From Nocardia aurea (GTDB lineage: Bacteria > Actinomycetota > Actinomycetes > Mycobacteriales > Mycobacteriaceae), in NCBI RefSeq assembly GCF_003123685.1, contig NZ_QCYJ01000085.1:62001-126000 (forward strand): 64,000 bases of DNA. The letters are read 5' to 3'. Within the stretch, counting starts at the first letter, position 1. The number at the start of each line of letters is the position of its first letter. A program made the position numbers and the translations under genes. The notes under the pieces are model-generated. The model was given only the letters and a program-made list of their open reading frames with translations. It was not told the DNA's origin and made no database searches. This document shows, piece by piece, positions 38,116 through 47,235 of the stretch.

Positions 38116-39699
38116 CTACAACGCCCGGTAGTAGAACGACGCCAACTTCGGGCCGTGTCCACCGTCGAATCGGACGGTGACTTTCCATTCGCCCGGGGCG
38201 GGGACGATGAGTTGGTCGCTGCGCCACACCAGGGTTCCGTTGTCCTCGACGGCATCGGTCAATCTGACCGGCAGGCGGGCGACATTGGCGGACGCGGACG
38301 ACAGGTCGACGCTGACGGCGGGCGAGTCGCCCCGGCGTGCGGTGGTGTTCGCCCTCGGATGCTCGATGGTGAGCCGCTGCGGGCCGCGGCGAACGGAATC
38401 GATATCGACGTGCAGGATTTCGGCGGATCCGAAGTCGAGCGTGGTCGCGAGGTCGGTGGTGTAGGTGTCCTTGGCCGGGGGTAACGTCGTCAGTACCGAG
38501 GTCGCCGCCAGCACGGCGACCGCCAGCCCGGTCTCCAGGGCGACGAGGCGCGGCGCCCCGGTGTCCGCGCCGACGCGACGCGAGCGTCGGTAGGCGCCGT
38601 ATCCGAGCCCGGCGACGACCGTCGCGCCGAGGACCTTGCCGACCAGGACGAGACCGTATGTCGTCTCGAGGAGCGCGGCCAGGGGCCGCACCTGAAGGAA
38701 GGTCAGCAGCAGTCCGCCGGCGACCGCGACAGCCACGTGCGCGACGGCGACCGCGTGCCATCGTCGAAGCTCGGGCACGCCGCGGTGCACCAGGACGATC
38801 ACGGCGACACCGCCCAGCCAGACGGTGATCCCGTACACGTGAATCACCGTGCCGAGGAACGACCACGGCCAACCCTGCACGGAGCCGCCGTGGCCCCCCA
38901 GCGATACCGCGAGTACCGCCGCGATCGCTTGCGCCACCAGAAGCGGCGTGTGCCGACGGCCCGGCGGTGCGAGGGCGGCGGCCGAGAGTGTCACCGCGAC
39001 GGCCGTCGCGAGCCCGTGCGGTGTGGCGAGCAGGGTCCGCGCGCTCGACGCCGACACCTGCGAGAGTCCGCCGGACTGCTGTGCCGCGAGTACCGCGAAA
39101 CGGGATAGGAGGCCGACGATCGCTAATCCGGCGCCGACGCGATAGGTCACCCGGAATCGGCGCAGACCCGTCGCCGTCGGCCATACCCACCGCGCCGAGG
39201 CGAACAGCCCCGCCGACATGACCAGTCCGAGATAGCTGATCCCCTTGCTCGGATAGTTCAGATACTGCTCGAACCCGGCGGCGGTGTCGTCGGAGAACTG
39301 CCCCTGTTCGGTGACCGATCCCACGGTGAACTGGATCGAGAGCGAGACCACGTGGGTATCCGCCGAAACGACGCGCGCGGTGGCCAGGTAGGCCCCGTCC
39401 GGCACGACATCGGCCGGAACCAGGACGACACTGCGCTGGCCGTCGTCGAGCCGCACGTCCGCGAGACCGCATCTCTCTCCGCCGCTGTCGATCAGCTGCG
39501 CCGAACCCTCGACCAGGGTGACCGGCTCGTTGAGTCGTAGCAGGAGTTCACCGGGCGACTTGTCGGTATGGGTGCCATTGGCGGGGGACGTCGATTCGAG
39601 CCCGGCATGCGCCGACGCGGCACCGGCCGCCCACATCGAACTCGCTGTGACGACGAGGAATACGAACAACCACGGCAGGACGCTACGAACCCGTGACAC
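38116..39699 (-). CDS. CopC-CopD fusion, copper transport/resistance protein
   Basis: A 527-residue protein. A signal segment (WLFVFLVVTASSMWAAG) is followed by a CopC domain beginning HAGLESTSPANGT, whose N-terminal His is the usual Cu(II) ligand. About eight transmembrane helices form a CopD domain (for example VRRGP-preceding segments and VHVYGITVWLGGVAV-like HVYGITVWLGG). The C-terminal ~100 residues are an extracytoplasmic beta domain ending LASFYYRAL. CopC-CopD proteins bind copper and move it into the cytosol. The GTG start overlaps the 3' end of the ycnI-type gene by 17 bp, so the two are coupled. Confidence 0.9.
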   Translation of the reverse strand: MSRVRSVLPWLFVFLVVTASSMWAAGAASAHAGLESTSPANGTHTDKSPGELLLRLNEPVTLVEGSAQLIDSGGERCGLADVRLDDGQRSVVLVPADVVPDGAYLATARVVSADTHVVSLSIQFTVGSVTEQGQFSDDTAAGFEQYLNYPSKGISYLGLVMSAGLFASARWVWPTATGLRRFRVTYRVGAGLAIVGLLSRFAVLAAQQSGGLSQVSASSARTLLATPHGLATAVAVTLSAAALAPPGRRHTPLLVAQAIAAVLAVSLGGHGGSVQGWPWSFLGTVIHVYGITVWLGGVAVIVLVHRGVPELRRWHAVAVAHVAVAVAGGLLLTFLQVRPLAALLETTYGLVLVGKVLGATVVAGLGYGAYRRSRRVGADTGAPRLVALETGLAVAVLAATSVLTTLPPAKDTYTTDLATTLDFGSAEILHVDIDSVRRGPQRLTIEHPRANTTARRGDSPAVSVDLSSASANVARLPVRLTDAVEDNGTLVWRSDQLIVPAPGEWKVTVRFDGGHGPKLASFYYRAL

Positions 39700-40444
39700 G
39701 GTCCCGCCGCAACACCCACGCGACCGCGACCGAGGCGGCGAGAGCGAGAAGGAGGCCGATCACCGAAATCGAATGCCACAGCCCATCCGACGACTCGTTC
39801 GCGCCGGGGGCCGCCGTGTCGTCGTGATGACTCGCCCCGGCCGCCGTGGCGGACTCGCCGTGCCCGCCGTCGTGGCCGTGTCCATCGGCCGCCGCGTTCA
39901 GCGTCACGATCGGGGCCGGATGCTCGGGCTCGCTGGCCTTGTCGACCGCCACCTCGTTCCACGACACCACCGAGCCGTCGCTGTAGCGCTGATCCGATGG
40001 CAGCGCCACCGAATCCTTGCCCTTGGGCCACGGGCCACCGGAGAAGGAGAACTCCCGGTATTCGGTGTTGCCGAACCCGTTCGCCGGGTCGGTCGCGGTC
40101 CACACGATCCGCGACACTCGCTCGGCACTGCCCACCTTCTGGCGTTCGACTGTCGCGGTCCAGCCCGGAATAGGCAGTGTCCTCGCGGATTTCAGGTCGA
40201 CACCCTCCGGAATCGTCACGGTGAGGGCGACCGTCGCGGCGCGCTCCGACTCGCCGGGCACGATCAAACGCACGATTCCGTAGCCGCCCTGCGTGACCGG
40301 TGTGCCGTCGGAGCGGACATGGGCGGCGGCGGGGGCCGCGAAAGCCACGGCCGCGAGAACCGACGCGAGAGCAACGGCAACCGACCGCCGGGGGAAATGC
40401 TTCCGCGCGGGTGCTCGTTGTCCGCGGGAGTCGCTGTCGACCAT
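39683..40444 (-). CDS. YcnI-family (DUF1775) copper-associated membrane protein
   Basis: A 253-residue secreted, C-terminally anchored protein. The signal peptide ends AAPAAAHVRSDG, leaving a mature N-terminal His, a feature of copper-binding YcnI. The DUF1775 domain has TVTIPEGVDLKSART and EFSFSGGPWPKG. A His/Asp-rich linker (GHGHDGGHGESA) could also bind metal. A final transmembrane helix (VIGLLLALAASVAVAWVL) is followed by a short basic tail. It overlaps the downstream CopC-CopD gene, the usual partner. Confidence 0.9.
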   Translation of the reverse strand: MVDSDSRGQRAPARKHFPRRSVAVALASVLAAVAFAAPAAAHVRSDGTPVTQGGYGIVRLIVPGESERAATVALTVTIPEGVDLKSARTLPIPGWTATVERQKVGSAERVSRIVWTATDPANGFGNTEYREFSFSGGPWPKGKDSVALPSDQRYSDGSVVSWNEVAVDKASEPEHPAPIVTLNAAADGHGHDGGHGESATAAGASHHDDTAAPGANESSDGLWHSISVIGLLLALAASVAVAWVLRRDRVTGS

Positions 40445-40503
40445 GGTCGTCCTTCTGAAATCGTTCGATGGATATCGGCCGACAGGCGCGGCCGAAGCGG
40501 GGG

Positions 40504-41451
40504 TCATCTGCTGGTTCCCGCGGTCGCGGGAATATTCGTGCCGTGGTACTTCGTCTCCAGGAACTGCGCCAGCTCGGGGGTTTCCAGGGCGTGCGTCAGT
40601 TCGAGAACCCGTTGATCGCCGGCCAGCCGGGACGGCGCGACGAGTACGTGGGTGTAGGGGTTGTCCCGGCCGGGTTCGATGGCGAGCGCGTCCTCGGCCG
40701 GATCGAGGCCGATCGATGCGGCGTGCTTGGGGCTGAGCACGACCGCGTCGTAGTTGCGGTAGATGGACTCGAGGTATTCGCCGTAATCGAGCCCGAGCAG
40801 GGTGAGGTGTCGCAGCGAATCCAGCACGTTCGCCTGGGTGATCGTGAGATCCGCCGCAGACGTGCCGCCGAACGGGCGATCGAGTTTCACCAATCCCGAA
40901 CTCTGCAACAGATAGAGTCCGCGCGCGAAACCGGTCGGAGTGGCGGGCAGAACGACCTGCGAGCCGTGCGGGAGACTTTTTCCGGTGACCTGATCCGCCA
41001 CCAGTCCCACGTTCACCCAGTCCTCGGTCGACGCGACATCTTTCCATTTGGATGAATACAGCGCGTAGGGCACCACATTGACCTTGGAGACGACACTCAG
41101 ATTGTCGAACGAATTCTTTTCCTTGTCGGCCTCGAACGCGGGGATGTGCTGGTAGTAGGAAAGGTCACCGTCGCCCGCCGCGACCTTCGAATTCGAATCC
41201 TCGGACGCGTCGACCAGTTTCACCTTCACCGAATCCGGCAGAATATTCTCGACCGCGTACTCCAGGATCTCCCGATCGTCTCCCGCCCCCACGTAGACGA
41301 CGAGTGCGTCCCCGTCGGCCGCGGAATCGTAGGCGACCGTCGTCGTCTCCGATCCGCAACCCAGCACGCCTGTCGCCATCACCAGGGTGAACGCCGCCGC
41401 CGCGAGGAAGCCGCGACGGCCGCGAATCCTCTGTCGCCCCAGCGGATTCAT
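40504..41451 (-). CDS. NlpA/MetQ-family substrate-binding lipoprotein
   Basis: A 315-residue extracytoplasmic binding protein. The signal peptide with lipobox (GVLGC, Cys near 32) is followed by NlpA-type motifs: EILEYAVENILPDSVKVKLV, LSYYQHIPAFEADKE and YALYSSKWKDV. NlpA proteins bind methionine and related ligands. It overlaps the permease gene by 4 bp. The cluster already has a NitT/TauT-type binding protein, so this is a second, unrelated receptor for the same or an additional transporter. Confidence 0.88.
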   Translation of the reverse strand: MNPLGRQRIRGRRGFLAAAAFTLVMATGVLGCGSETTTVAYDSAADGDALVVYVGAGDDREILEYAVENILPDSVKVKLVDASEDSNSKVAAGDGDLSYYQHIPAFEADKEKNSFDNLSVVSKVNVVPYALYSSKWKDVASTEDWVNVGLVADQVTGKSLPHGSQVVLPATPTGFARGLYLLQSSGLVKLDRPFGGTSAADLTITQANVLDSLRHLTLLGLDYGEYLESIYRNYDAVVLSPKHAASIGLDPAEDALAIEPGRDNPYTHVLVAPSRLAGDQRVLELTHALETPELAQFLETKYHGTNIPATAGTSR

Positions 41452-42305
41452 GACTTGTTCGTCAGACCGCGTTGCCAGGACGTCAGACGCCATTCGGCGA
41501 CCGTCATCACCGCGTTGACCAGGATGCCGATCAGGCCCAGCGCGAGGATTCCCGCGTACATCTGCGGGGTCTGATACCGCAGCGCGGCATTGTTGATGTA
41601 GATGCCGATTCCGTGCGCGCCACCGACCAGTTCGGCCGCGACGAGCGCGGTGAACGCGTTGGCCGCCGCCAACCGGATGCCGGGGAAGATCGCCGGGATC
41701 GCCGCGGGAAGGACGACACGGGTGAAGATGTACCCGCGCCCCGCGCCGAGGGTCCGCGCCGCGTTGATCAGTAGGCGCTCGACCCCGCCGACCGCGCCGA
41801 CCGCGTTGATGAAGATGGGCCAGAAGCACGCCCACACCACGATCGCGACCTTCGATTCCTCGCCGATTCCGAGGAAGACGACGAAGACGGGCAGCAGTGC
41901 CAGCAGCGAGAGGTTGCGGAAGAACAGCAGGACGGGTTCGGCGAGCCGCTGGAAGATCGGGAACGAACCCACGAAGATGCCCAGGGCGATACCCGTGACC
42001 AGGGCGATCACGAATCCGAGCAACGCCCGCTGCACACTGGGCAGGACCTCGGACCGCAATGTTCCGTCGGCGAGGCCGTCGATGAACGCTCGGACGGTGT
42101 CCTGCGGTGTCGACAGGTAGAGGTCGCTGACGGAACCGGAGTCGACCACCCACCACCACAGGGCCAGGAAGAAGACGAGGCCGACAGCCCCGTAGACGAC
42201 CCTGCCGTATTTCGCGAGCCACGGGTTGGGCGCCTTGGGTGGGACGAGATCCTCGTCGTGCAGGCGGTCTCCGCCGAGCGGGGGCTCAGTGATCGTCGTT
42301 GCCAA
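41448..42305 (-). CDS. ABC transporter permease (NitT/TauT type)
   Basis: A 285-residue membrane protein with about six transmembrane segments (first VVYGAVGLVFFLALWWWVV). The EAA loop INAARTLGAGRGYIFTRVVL is followed by PAAIPAIFPGIRLAAANA. The start is probably the TTG at 42305, preceded by GAGGAGGTG, an excellent ribosome-binding site; longer in-frame starts would run far into the ATPase gene. It overlaps the ATPase 3' end by 20 bp and the NlpA-type gene by 4 bp, so all are co-translated. Confidence 0.9.
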   Translation of the reverse strand: MATTITEPPLGGDRLHDEDLVPPKAPNPWLAKYGRVVYGAVGLVFFLALWWWVVDSGSVSDLYLSTPQDTVRAFIDGLADGTLRSEVLPSVQRALLGFVIALVTGIALGIFVGSFPIFQRLAEPVLLFFRNLSLLALLPVFVVFLGIGEESKVAIVVWACFWPIFINAVGAVGGVERLLINAARTLGAGRGYIFTRVVLPAAIPAIFPGIRLAAANAFTALVAAELVGGAHGIGIYINNAALRYQTPQMYAGILALGLIGILVNAVMTVAEWRLTSWQRGLTNKS

Positions 42306-43158
42306 GGCGCACCTCCTCTTCGAGGATCCGCGCGACTCGGGAGCGGATGTGGACGAAATCCTCGGAACTACGGGTCTCGAGGTCGCGTGGACGTGGCAGG
42401 TCCACATCGATCAGTGCCTTCACCGTGCCCGGTGCCCGCGTCATGACCGCGATGCGATCGGACAGGAAGATGGCCTCGTCGATCGAGTGGGTGACGAACA
42501 GGACCGTCTTCTTGGTCTCACCGGCTTCCCAGATGCGCAGCAGTTCGCCCTGGAGGAATTCGCGGGTCTGCGCGTCCAGGGCCGCGAAGGGCTCGTCGAA
42601 TACCAGCACCTCGGGCTCGTAGGCGAGAACTCGAGCGATCGCGACCCGCTGGCGCATACCGCCGGAGAGTTGGTGTGGCAGTCGATCGGCGGCGGATTCC
42701 AGCCCCACCGTCTTGAGCACCTTCGCCGCCCGCTCCCTGCGCTCGGCCTTCGGGACGCCGCGAATCTTCAGTCCCACCTCGACATTTCGCTGTGCCGTCA
42801 ACCACGGGAACAGGGCATAACCCTGGAACACGACGCCGACGTTCTTGTTGACGCCCTCGACCCGCTTGCCGTCGATGAGGACGGCGCCTCCGTTGTAGGA
42901 CTCGAGACCGGCGAGGACGTTGAGGAACGTGGACTTGCCGCAGCCGCTCGGACCGAGCAGGGAGACGAATTCGCCCGCGCCGATCCTGAGGTCGAATCCG
43001 TCGAGCACCGCGGTGGCTTCCCCGCCCGACCTCCATCCGGTCTTCGGAAAGAGTTTGGTGACGCGTTTGGCCTCGATCTTCCAGTCCGTGCGTGCCGGGG
43101 GTCGGAGGCTGGGTCCCGCATCCGTTTCTCGTTGCTCGACGAGCACTTGCTGACTCAT
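42286..43158 (-). CDS. ABC transporter ATP-binding protein (NitT/TauT type)
   Basis: A 290-residue ATPase. Walker A GPSGCGKST is near residue 69, the signature is LSGGMRQRVAIARVLA, Walker B is VLVFDEPFAALD and the switch is FVTHSIDEAI. An N-terminal extension of about 25 residues precedes the domain. It lies downstream of the binding-protein gene, separated by a GC-rich hairpin, and upstream of the permease. Confidence 0.93.
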   Translation of the reverse strand: MSQQVLVEQRETDAGPSLRPPARTDWKIEAKRVTKLFPKTGWRSGGEATAVLDGFDLRIGAGEFVSLLGPSGCGKSTFLNVLAGLESYNGGAVLIDGKRVEGVNKNVGVVFQGYALFPWLTAQRNVEVGLKIRGVPKAERRERAAKVLKTVGLESAADRLPHQLSGGMRQRVAIARVLAYEPEVLVFDEPFAALDAQTREFLQGELLRIWEAGETKKTVLFVTHSIDEAIFLSDRIAVMTRAPGTVKALIDVDLPRPRDLETRSSEDFVHIRSRVARILEEEVRLGNDDH

Positions 43159-43190
43159 GTCAATCGACTTTTCTCTGGGTGGATGATGAC

Positions 43191-43219
43191 GCCGGGCCCG
43201 GAATCGAGCCGGGCCCGGC
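43191..43219. terminator. Intercistronic hairpin between binding-protein and ATPase genes
   Basis: GCCGGGCCCGG (43191-43201) and CCGGGCCCGGC (43209-43219) form a perfect 11-bp stem with a 7-nt loop. It sits in the 100-bp gap of the operon and is probably a partial terminator or RNA-stabilising element that keeps binding-protein expression above that of the membrane subunits. Confidence 0.55.
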
Positions 43220-43258
43220 GGAAACAGGTGTTTCGCGTTCAGTGGCGAGCGCGTCGAA

Positions 43259-44371
43259 TCACTCTTCGACGCCCTGGATGTCGACGAGCTTGGTCTCGAG
43301 CACCCGGTCGTTCTGTTCCTGATCGAGGATCACCGTGTTGTGATCCTGGGTTTCCAGGAGATCGGCCGTCTTGGCGTAGGGATTGAAGGCGTTGGTCGCG
43401 ATGTCCTCCGGCTTCAGGTGCTCCGAGCCCGGCAGCGGAGTGCCCACCTCTTCCACGAGGTCCCACCAGAGTTGCAGGCTGGCCTTGTCGAGCAGCGCGT
43501 TGGGCGCGTAGTGCCAGTTGGTTGTCTGCTCGACCGGGTAGCCGGTGGTCTTGCCCGCGATCTCCGCCGACTCCTTGGGATGGGCGTTGGCCCAGTTCGC
43601 CGTCTTCGCGATGATGCCGACGAATTCACGCGCGGCCTGCGGATTCTTCTGCAACCACGCGTTGCTCGCGACATACGGGGCTTGGCCGCCGAGCGGCCCC
43701 CAGTCGTCGTAGGAGGTGAAGGCCTGGGTGAACTTGTCCGGCTTGCTGAGCAACACACCGACCAGCGGTGGGTGGAAGACGCCGAGGTCGACCTCGCCCC
43801 GTTCGATCGCGGGGGCGATGAGTTCGGGCTTGAGTTCGAGGAAGTTGACCCGGGCCACGTCGACGCCGTTGTTCTTCAGATACCGCTTGATGACCAGGTC
43901 GACACAGCTGTTGAAGCCGTTGACGCCCACCGTTTTACCCTCGAGGGCCTTCAGGTTGTCCTTGGTGATGTTCGAGCCCGCCTTGGTGAAGTAGGCCATA
44001 TGCGGCTCCTTCGGCAGGTCGAGCATGCTGGACGCGATGGCGGTGAATTTGAAACCCTTCACCTTGCCGTCGATGTCGTTGTTGAACATCCCGGTCGCGA
44101 TATCGATCTTGCCCTGGTCCAGCAATTGCACCGCGGGCACCGCGGTGGCGGGCCCGACGTATTCCGGCCGAACACCGGCGTTGTCCCAGTAGCCCAATTC
44201 TTCCGCGATCCTGACGAGTGACAGAGCGGTGGGCGAGTTTGCGAAGCGGAAGTACACCACCCCTTCCTCTTTGCCGCTACCGCATCCCGCCAGCAGCACC
44301 GGCGCCGCGACGAGCAGTGCCGATAATGCCGACAATTTCTTTATCAGGCGCAATCTTCCGAAGACACTCAT
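43259..44371 (-). CDS. NitT/TauT-type ABC substrate-binding lipoprotein
   Basis: A 370-residue binding protein. The signal peptide ALLVAAPVLLAGC has a lipobox Cys near 30. The mature part contains LVRIAEELGYWDNAGVRPEY, LLDQGKIDIATGMFNND and ALEGKTVGVNGFNSCVDL, typical of NMT1/SsuA-like proteins. The ATG at 44371 is chosen because the 51 upstream in-frame residues do not look like a leader. It is the first gene of a minus-strand operon that continues through the ATPase, permease and a second binding protein. The ligand is unknown. Confidence 0.9.
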   Translation of the reverse strand: MSVFGRLRLIKKLSALSALLVAAPVLLAGCGSGKEEGVVYFRFANSPTALSLVRIAEELGYWDNAGVRPEYVGPATAVPAVQLLDQGKIDIATGMFNNDIDGKVKGFKFTAIASSMLDLPKEPHMAYFTKAGSNITKDNLKALEGKTVGVNGFNSCVDLVIKRYLKNNGVDVARVNFLELKPELIAPAIERGEVDLGVFHPPLVGVLLSKPDKFTQAFTSYDDWGPLGGQAPYVASNAWLQKNPQAAREFVGIIAKTANWANAHPKESAEIAGKTTGYPVEQTTNWHYAPNALLDKASLQLWWDLVEEVGTPLPGSEHLKPEDIATNAFNPYAKTADLLETQDHNTVILDQEQNDRVLETKLVDIQGVEE

Positions 44372-44484
44372 GCTCGCGCTCCCGGATGCGTTGTTCTGCC
44401 GCTCACGGCGTTTCCTCTCTCGCGGTGGTCCGATCGCCGGTTGTGCCCGGCCGATCACTACCGAGGAATGGTTTTGATTCAGAA

Positions 44485-44509
44485 GGTAAGCCGCACAACA
44501 GGGTTTACC
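44485..44509. promoter_or_regulatory. Inverted repeat upstream of the second ABC operon
   Basis: GGTAAGCC (44485-44492) and GGTTTACC (44502-44509) pair at 7 of 8 positions with a 9-nt spacer, in an AT-richer region 114-138 bp upstream of the binding-protein start. It is a likely operator for an unidentified regulator; no regulator gene is adjacent. Confidence 0.4.
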
Positions 44510-44647
44510 TACCGATAAATTCATGGTGAACGGAGGTCTGGGCGCACCGTATTTGAAGAATCTCTTAATGATGATGTGCGAAACCTTGTAGGTGGGAATT
44601 GTTTTCGCGTCGGACCTCGGTGCCGGACCGACCGCGCGCGGACCCGG

Positions 44648-45430
44648 TCAGGGCCTGACGGCGGTGGCGTAGAGCACCTCGACCGCTGCCATGTCGAGGT
44701 GTCGCGAATCGAGGGCAGCGCGGTAGGCGAACTCGAAGTGGCGCAGCAGATTCGAGTCGAGACGAGCCTGGAGGTGTTCGCGGTGGAGACGCGCGTGCAC
44801 GGTCCACGAGTGTTCGAGATCGGCCCGGCCCATGCGGACCGTGCCGGAATGGATCACGACGTCGCCGAATCCCGCGCTCGACAGGGCCGCCACGCAGGCC
44901 GTCTCGCTGCCCGAACCCGCTGCGGCATCGCCCAATTCGACCCCGTACTCCCGCGCGAGGCGCCGGAACAGCCGTGCGGCCGGGGGATGACCTTCGCGCA
45001 TGGTGGAGAACCCGACCCGACCACCCGGCCGCAGCACCCGGCGCCATTCGCCGAGAGCCCGCGCCACGGGCATGTAGAGCAGCGACGCGCTGCCGACGAC
45101 GACATCGACGCTGGCGTCGGATAGCGGAAGCGCCGTGGCATCGGCGACGATGGGCGCCACCACGGGACCGGTCGGCCGGGTCTCGAACCGTCCGTGTCGC
45201 AGCATGCGCTGGGAGAGGTCGACGGCGAGGACCCGGCCCTCGGGGTCGAGCCGTGCGGCGATGGCCGTGCTCGCGGTACCGGTGCCCGCGCCTGCGTCGA
45301 CGACGGTGTCGGTGGCCTCGATCGTGAGTGCGGCGACCAGGCCTGCGGCGTAGTCGGCGTGCCAGCCGCCTGTGCCGTATTCGTCGGCGCGCTCGTCGAA
45401 ATGCGCGCGTACGTCGTGCGCCCCCCGCAT
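44648..45430 (-). CDS. Class I SAM-dependent methyltransferase
   Basis: A 260-residue methyltransferase. Motif I VVDAGAGTGTAS (about 43-54) and acidic motif II RVLAVDLSQRML bind S-adenosylmethionine; ADATALPLSDASVDVVV is the motif III/IV region. The C-terminal half resembles UbiE/Coq5-like small-molecule methyltransferases. The ATG at 45430 begins MRGAHDVRAHFDERADEYG, a normal start for the family. It is divergent from the aldo/keto reductase gene. The substrate is unknown. Confidence 0.88.
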   Translation of the reverse strand: MRGAHDVRAHFDERADEYGTGGWHADYAAGLVAALTIEATDTVVDAGAGTGTASTAIAARLDPEGRVLAVDLSQRMLRHGRFETRPTGPVVAPIVADATALPLSDASVDVVVGSASLLYMPVARALGEWRRVLRPGGRVGFSTMREGHPPAARLFRRLAREYGVELGDAAAGSGSETACVAALSSAGFGDVVIHSGTVRMGRADLEHSWTVHARLHREHLQARLDSNLLRHFEFAYRAALDSRHLDMAAVEVLYATAVRP

Positions 45431-45599
45431 GGCACCAGGGTAGGGCAGGACGGTGCCTCGCGCGGGCGGATCGCCGCCGTGGTGGAACGGCTCGAGCTGC
45501 GTCGAACCCTGCTGCGGGGTGGGGGGGAGGCCGTAGGGTCTAGCGGGGCTCCCCGCCGGGTGCCCGCGTGCGATCCGTCCCGCAGCTCAAAGGAGAACC

Positions 45600-46562
45600 A
45601 TGGGTGACTCGTCTTCACTGCGTCGTATCGGGAGTTCCGGCCTGGCCGTCTCGGTCGTCGGTCTCGGGACCAACAATTTCGGGATGAAGCTCGATCTCGA
45701 GCAGAGCAGGGCGGTGGTGCACGCGGCCCTCGATCACGGTATCAATCTGATCGATACCGCGGATTCCTACGGCGAGTCCGAGCGGCGCATCGGCGAGATC
45801 CTCCAGGGCAAGCGCGACGATGTCGTGATCGCGACCAAATTCGGCAACGACGTGCGCAGGCTCGGCGAGGACAACGGCCAGGACTGGGGTGCGCGTGGAT
45901 CGCGACGCTACATCCGGCGCGCGGTCGAGCAGTCGTTGCGCAGGCTGCGCACGGACTGGATCGACCTCTACCAATTCCACCGTCCCGATCCCGAGACCCC
46001 GATCGAGGAAACCCTGTCCGCGCTCGACGATCTCGTGCACGAGGGCAAGATCCGCTACCTCGGGCACTCGAATTTCAGCGGCTGGCAGACCGCCGACGCC
46101 GAATGGATCGCCAGGACCAGGAACCTCGAGCGTTTCATCAGCGCGCAGAACGAGTACAGCCTGTTGCAACGGGGGATCGAGGCCGATCTCGTCCCGGCGT
46201 TGCAGCACTACCGGATCGGCCTGCTCCCGTTCTTCCCTCTGGCCAGTGGACTTCTCACCGGCAAGTACAAGCGCGGCGTGCCCGCGCCCGCGGGCAGCCG
46301 CATCGCCGCGTGGAATCGCGAATCGGTCCTCACCGACGCGACTTTCGACGTCCTGGAGAAGCTGGAGGATTTCGCGGCGCAACGGTCGATCACCCTGCTC
46401 GAGGTCGCCATCGGCGGTCTCGCCGCCCAGCCTGCCGTGAGTTCGGTCATCGCGGGCGCCACCTCGCCCGAACAGGTCGAGGCCAATGTCCGAGCGGGAC
46501 AGTGGCAGCCCACCCCGGAGGATCTCGCGGAGATCGACCGCATCACCACACGCGAGAGCTGA
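45600..46562 (+). CDS. Aldo/keto reductase
   Basis: A 320-residue NADPH-dependent TIM-barrel reductase. Catalytic residues are recognisable: Asp and Tyr in LIDTADSYGESERRIG, Lys in IATKFGND and His in LYQFHRPDPE. The C-terminal AGATSPEQVEANVRAGQW is the cofactor-binding end typical of the family. AAAGGAGAACC precedes the ATG. It is followed by a bidirectional terminator. Confidence 0.93.
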   Translation: MGDSSSLRRIGSSGLAVSVVGLGTNNFGMKLDLEQSRAVVHAALDHGINLIDTADSYGESERRIGEILQGKRDDVVIATKFGNDVRRLGEDNGQDWGARGSRRYIRRAVEQSLRRLRTDWIDLYQFHRPDPETPIEETLSALDDLVHEGKIRYLGHSNFSGWQTADAEWIARTRNLERFISAQNEYSLLQRGIEADLVPALQHYRIGLLPFFPLASGLLTGKYKRGVPAPAGSRIAAWNRESVLTDATFDVLEKLEDFAAQRSITLLEVAIGGLAAQPAVSSVIAGATSPEQVEANVRAGQWQPTPEDLAEIDRITTRES

Positions 46563-46569
46563 GATGTTG

Positions 46570-46607
46570 TCGCCGTTGCCGGACGAACGATGTTCCGGCA
46601 ACGGCGA
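46570..46607. terminator. Bidirectional hairpin terminator
   Basis: TCGCCGTTGCCGGA (46570-46583) and TCCGGCAACGGCGA (46594-46607) form a perfect 14-bp stem with a 10-nt loop, exactly between two convergent genes (stops at 46562 and 46614). Confidence 0.85.
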
Positions 46608-46613
46608 ACCTCG

Positions 46614-47201
46614 TCATCGCGCGCTGAACACCGCGCGCGCCCCGGCGAGATCGACGTACCCTGCGTCGGGCACACCCCACCGCGCCAGCACGTCGATGAC
46701 GGCCTCCCTCCCGTGCTCCTCGTCGTCGACGTAGGTCTCGCAGCGCATCGCGCCGAACAGCGACAGGTGGTGGTTCGCGTATCCGACGACGTCGTCGGCG
46801 TGCAGATCGCCGACGATCCTGGTCCCGAATCCGTCGTCGACACCGAGGTATCGCCCGACGCGGACCTCGCCCAGCACGACCAGGTACTGCTGGGTGTAGA
46901 TGTCGCGCGCGACCAGATCGCCGGCGACGAGCAGATGCCCGTCGTTGATCAGGCACCCGTCGACCCGCAGGTCGCCCTCCACGAAAACCGAGGACGCGCC
47001 GCCGGGCGGTGTGACCAACATGTCGACCCGCCCGCCTGCCAGCAACAGCGCGCCGGGATGCGCGGTCGACCCGCTGGACAGCGCCTCCGGATCGAGGTCC
47101 ATCCCGATCCGTGGATCCGGCATCGACAGTCGCGGTTCGAAGCGTTCGACGTAGTGCCGTGCCTCCTCGGCGGTCAACTGTCCGAGTCTCGCCAGATCCA
47201 T
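46614..47201 (-). CDS. Bactofilin-like beta-solenoid protein of unknown function
   Basis: A 195-residue protein with repeated short beta strands: SVFVEGDLRVDGCLINDGHL, LVAGDLVARDIYTQQYLVVL, TRIVGDLHADDVVGYANHHL. The same strand pattern forms the N-terminal part of the LRR protein at 20620-22287. It has no signal peptide. The ATG at 47201 is preferred (AAGGGGTG upstream) over the one at 47222. It lies downstream of, and in the same direction as, the TetR gene at 47236. Polymer-forming scaffolds have this fold, but no function is demonstrated for this subgroup to my knowledge. Confidence 0.75.
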   Translation of the reverse strand: MDLARLGQLTAEEARHYVERFEPRLSMPDPRIGMDLDPEALSSGSTAHPGALLLAGGRVDMLVTPPGGASSVFVEGDLRVDGCLINDGHLLVAGDLVARDIYTQQYLVVLGEVRVGRYLGVDDGFGTRIVGDLHADDVVGYANHHLSLFGAMRCETYVDDEEHGREAVIDVLARWGVPDAGYVDLAGARAVFSAR

Positions 47202-47235
47202 CCGCACCCCTTCGTTCCGCATCGTTCGACGCCGA

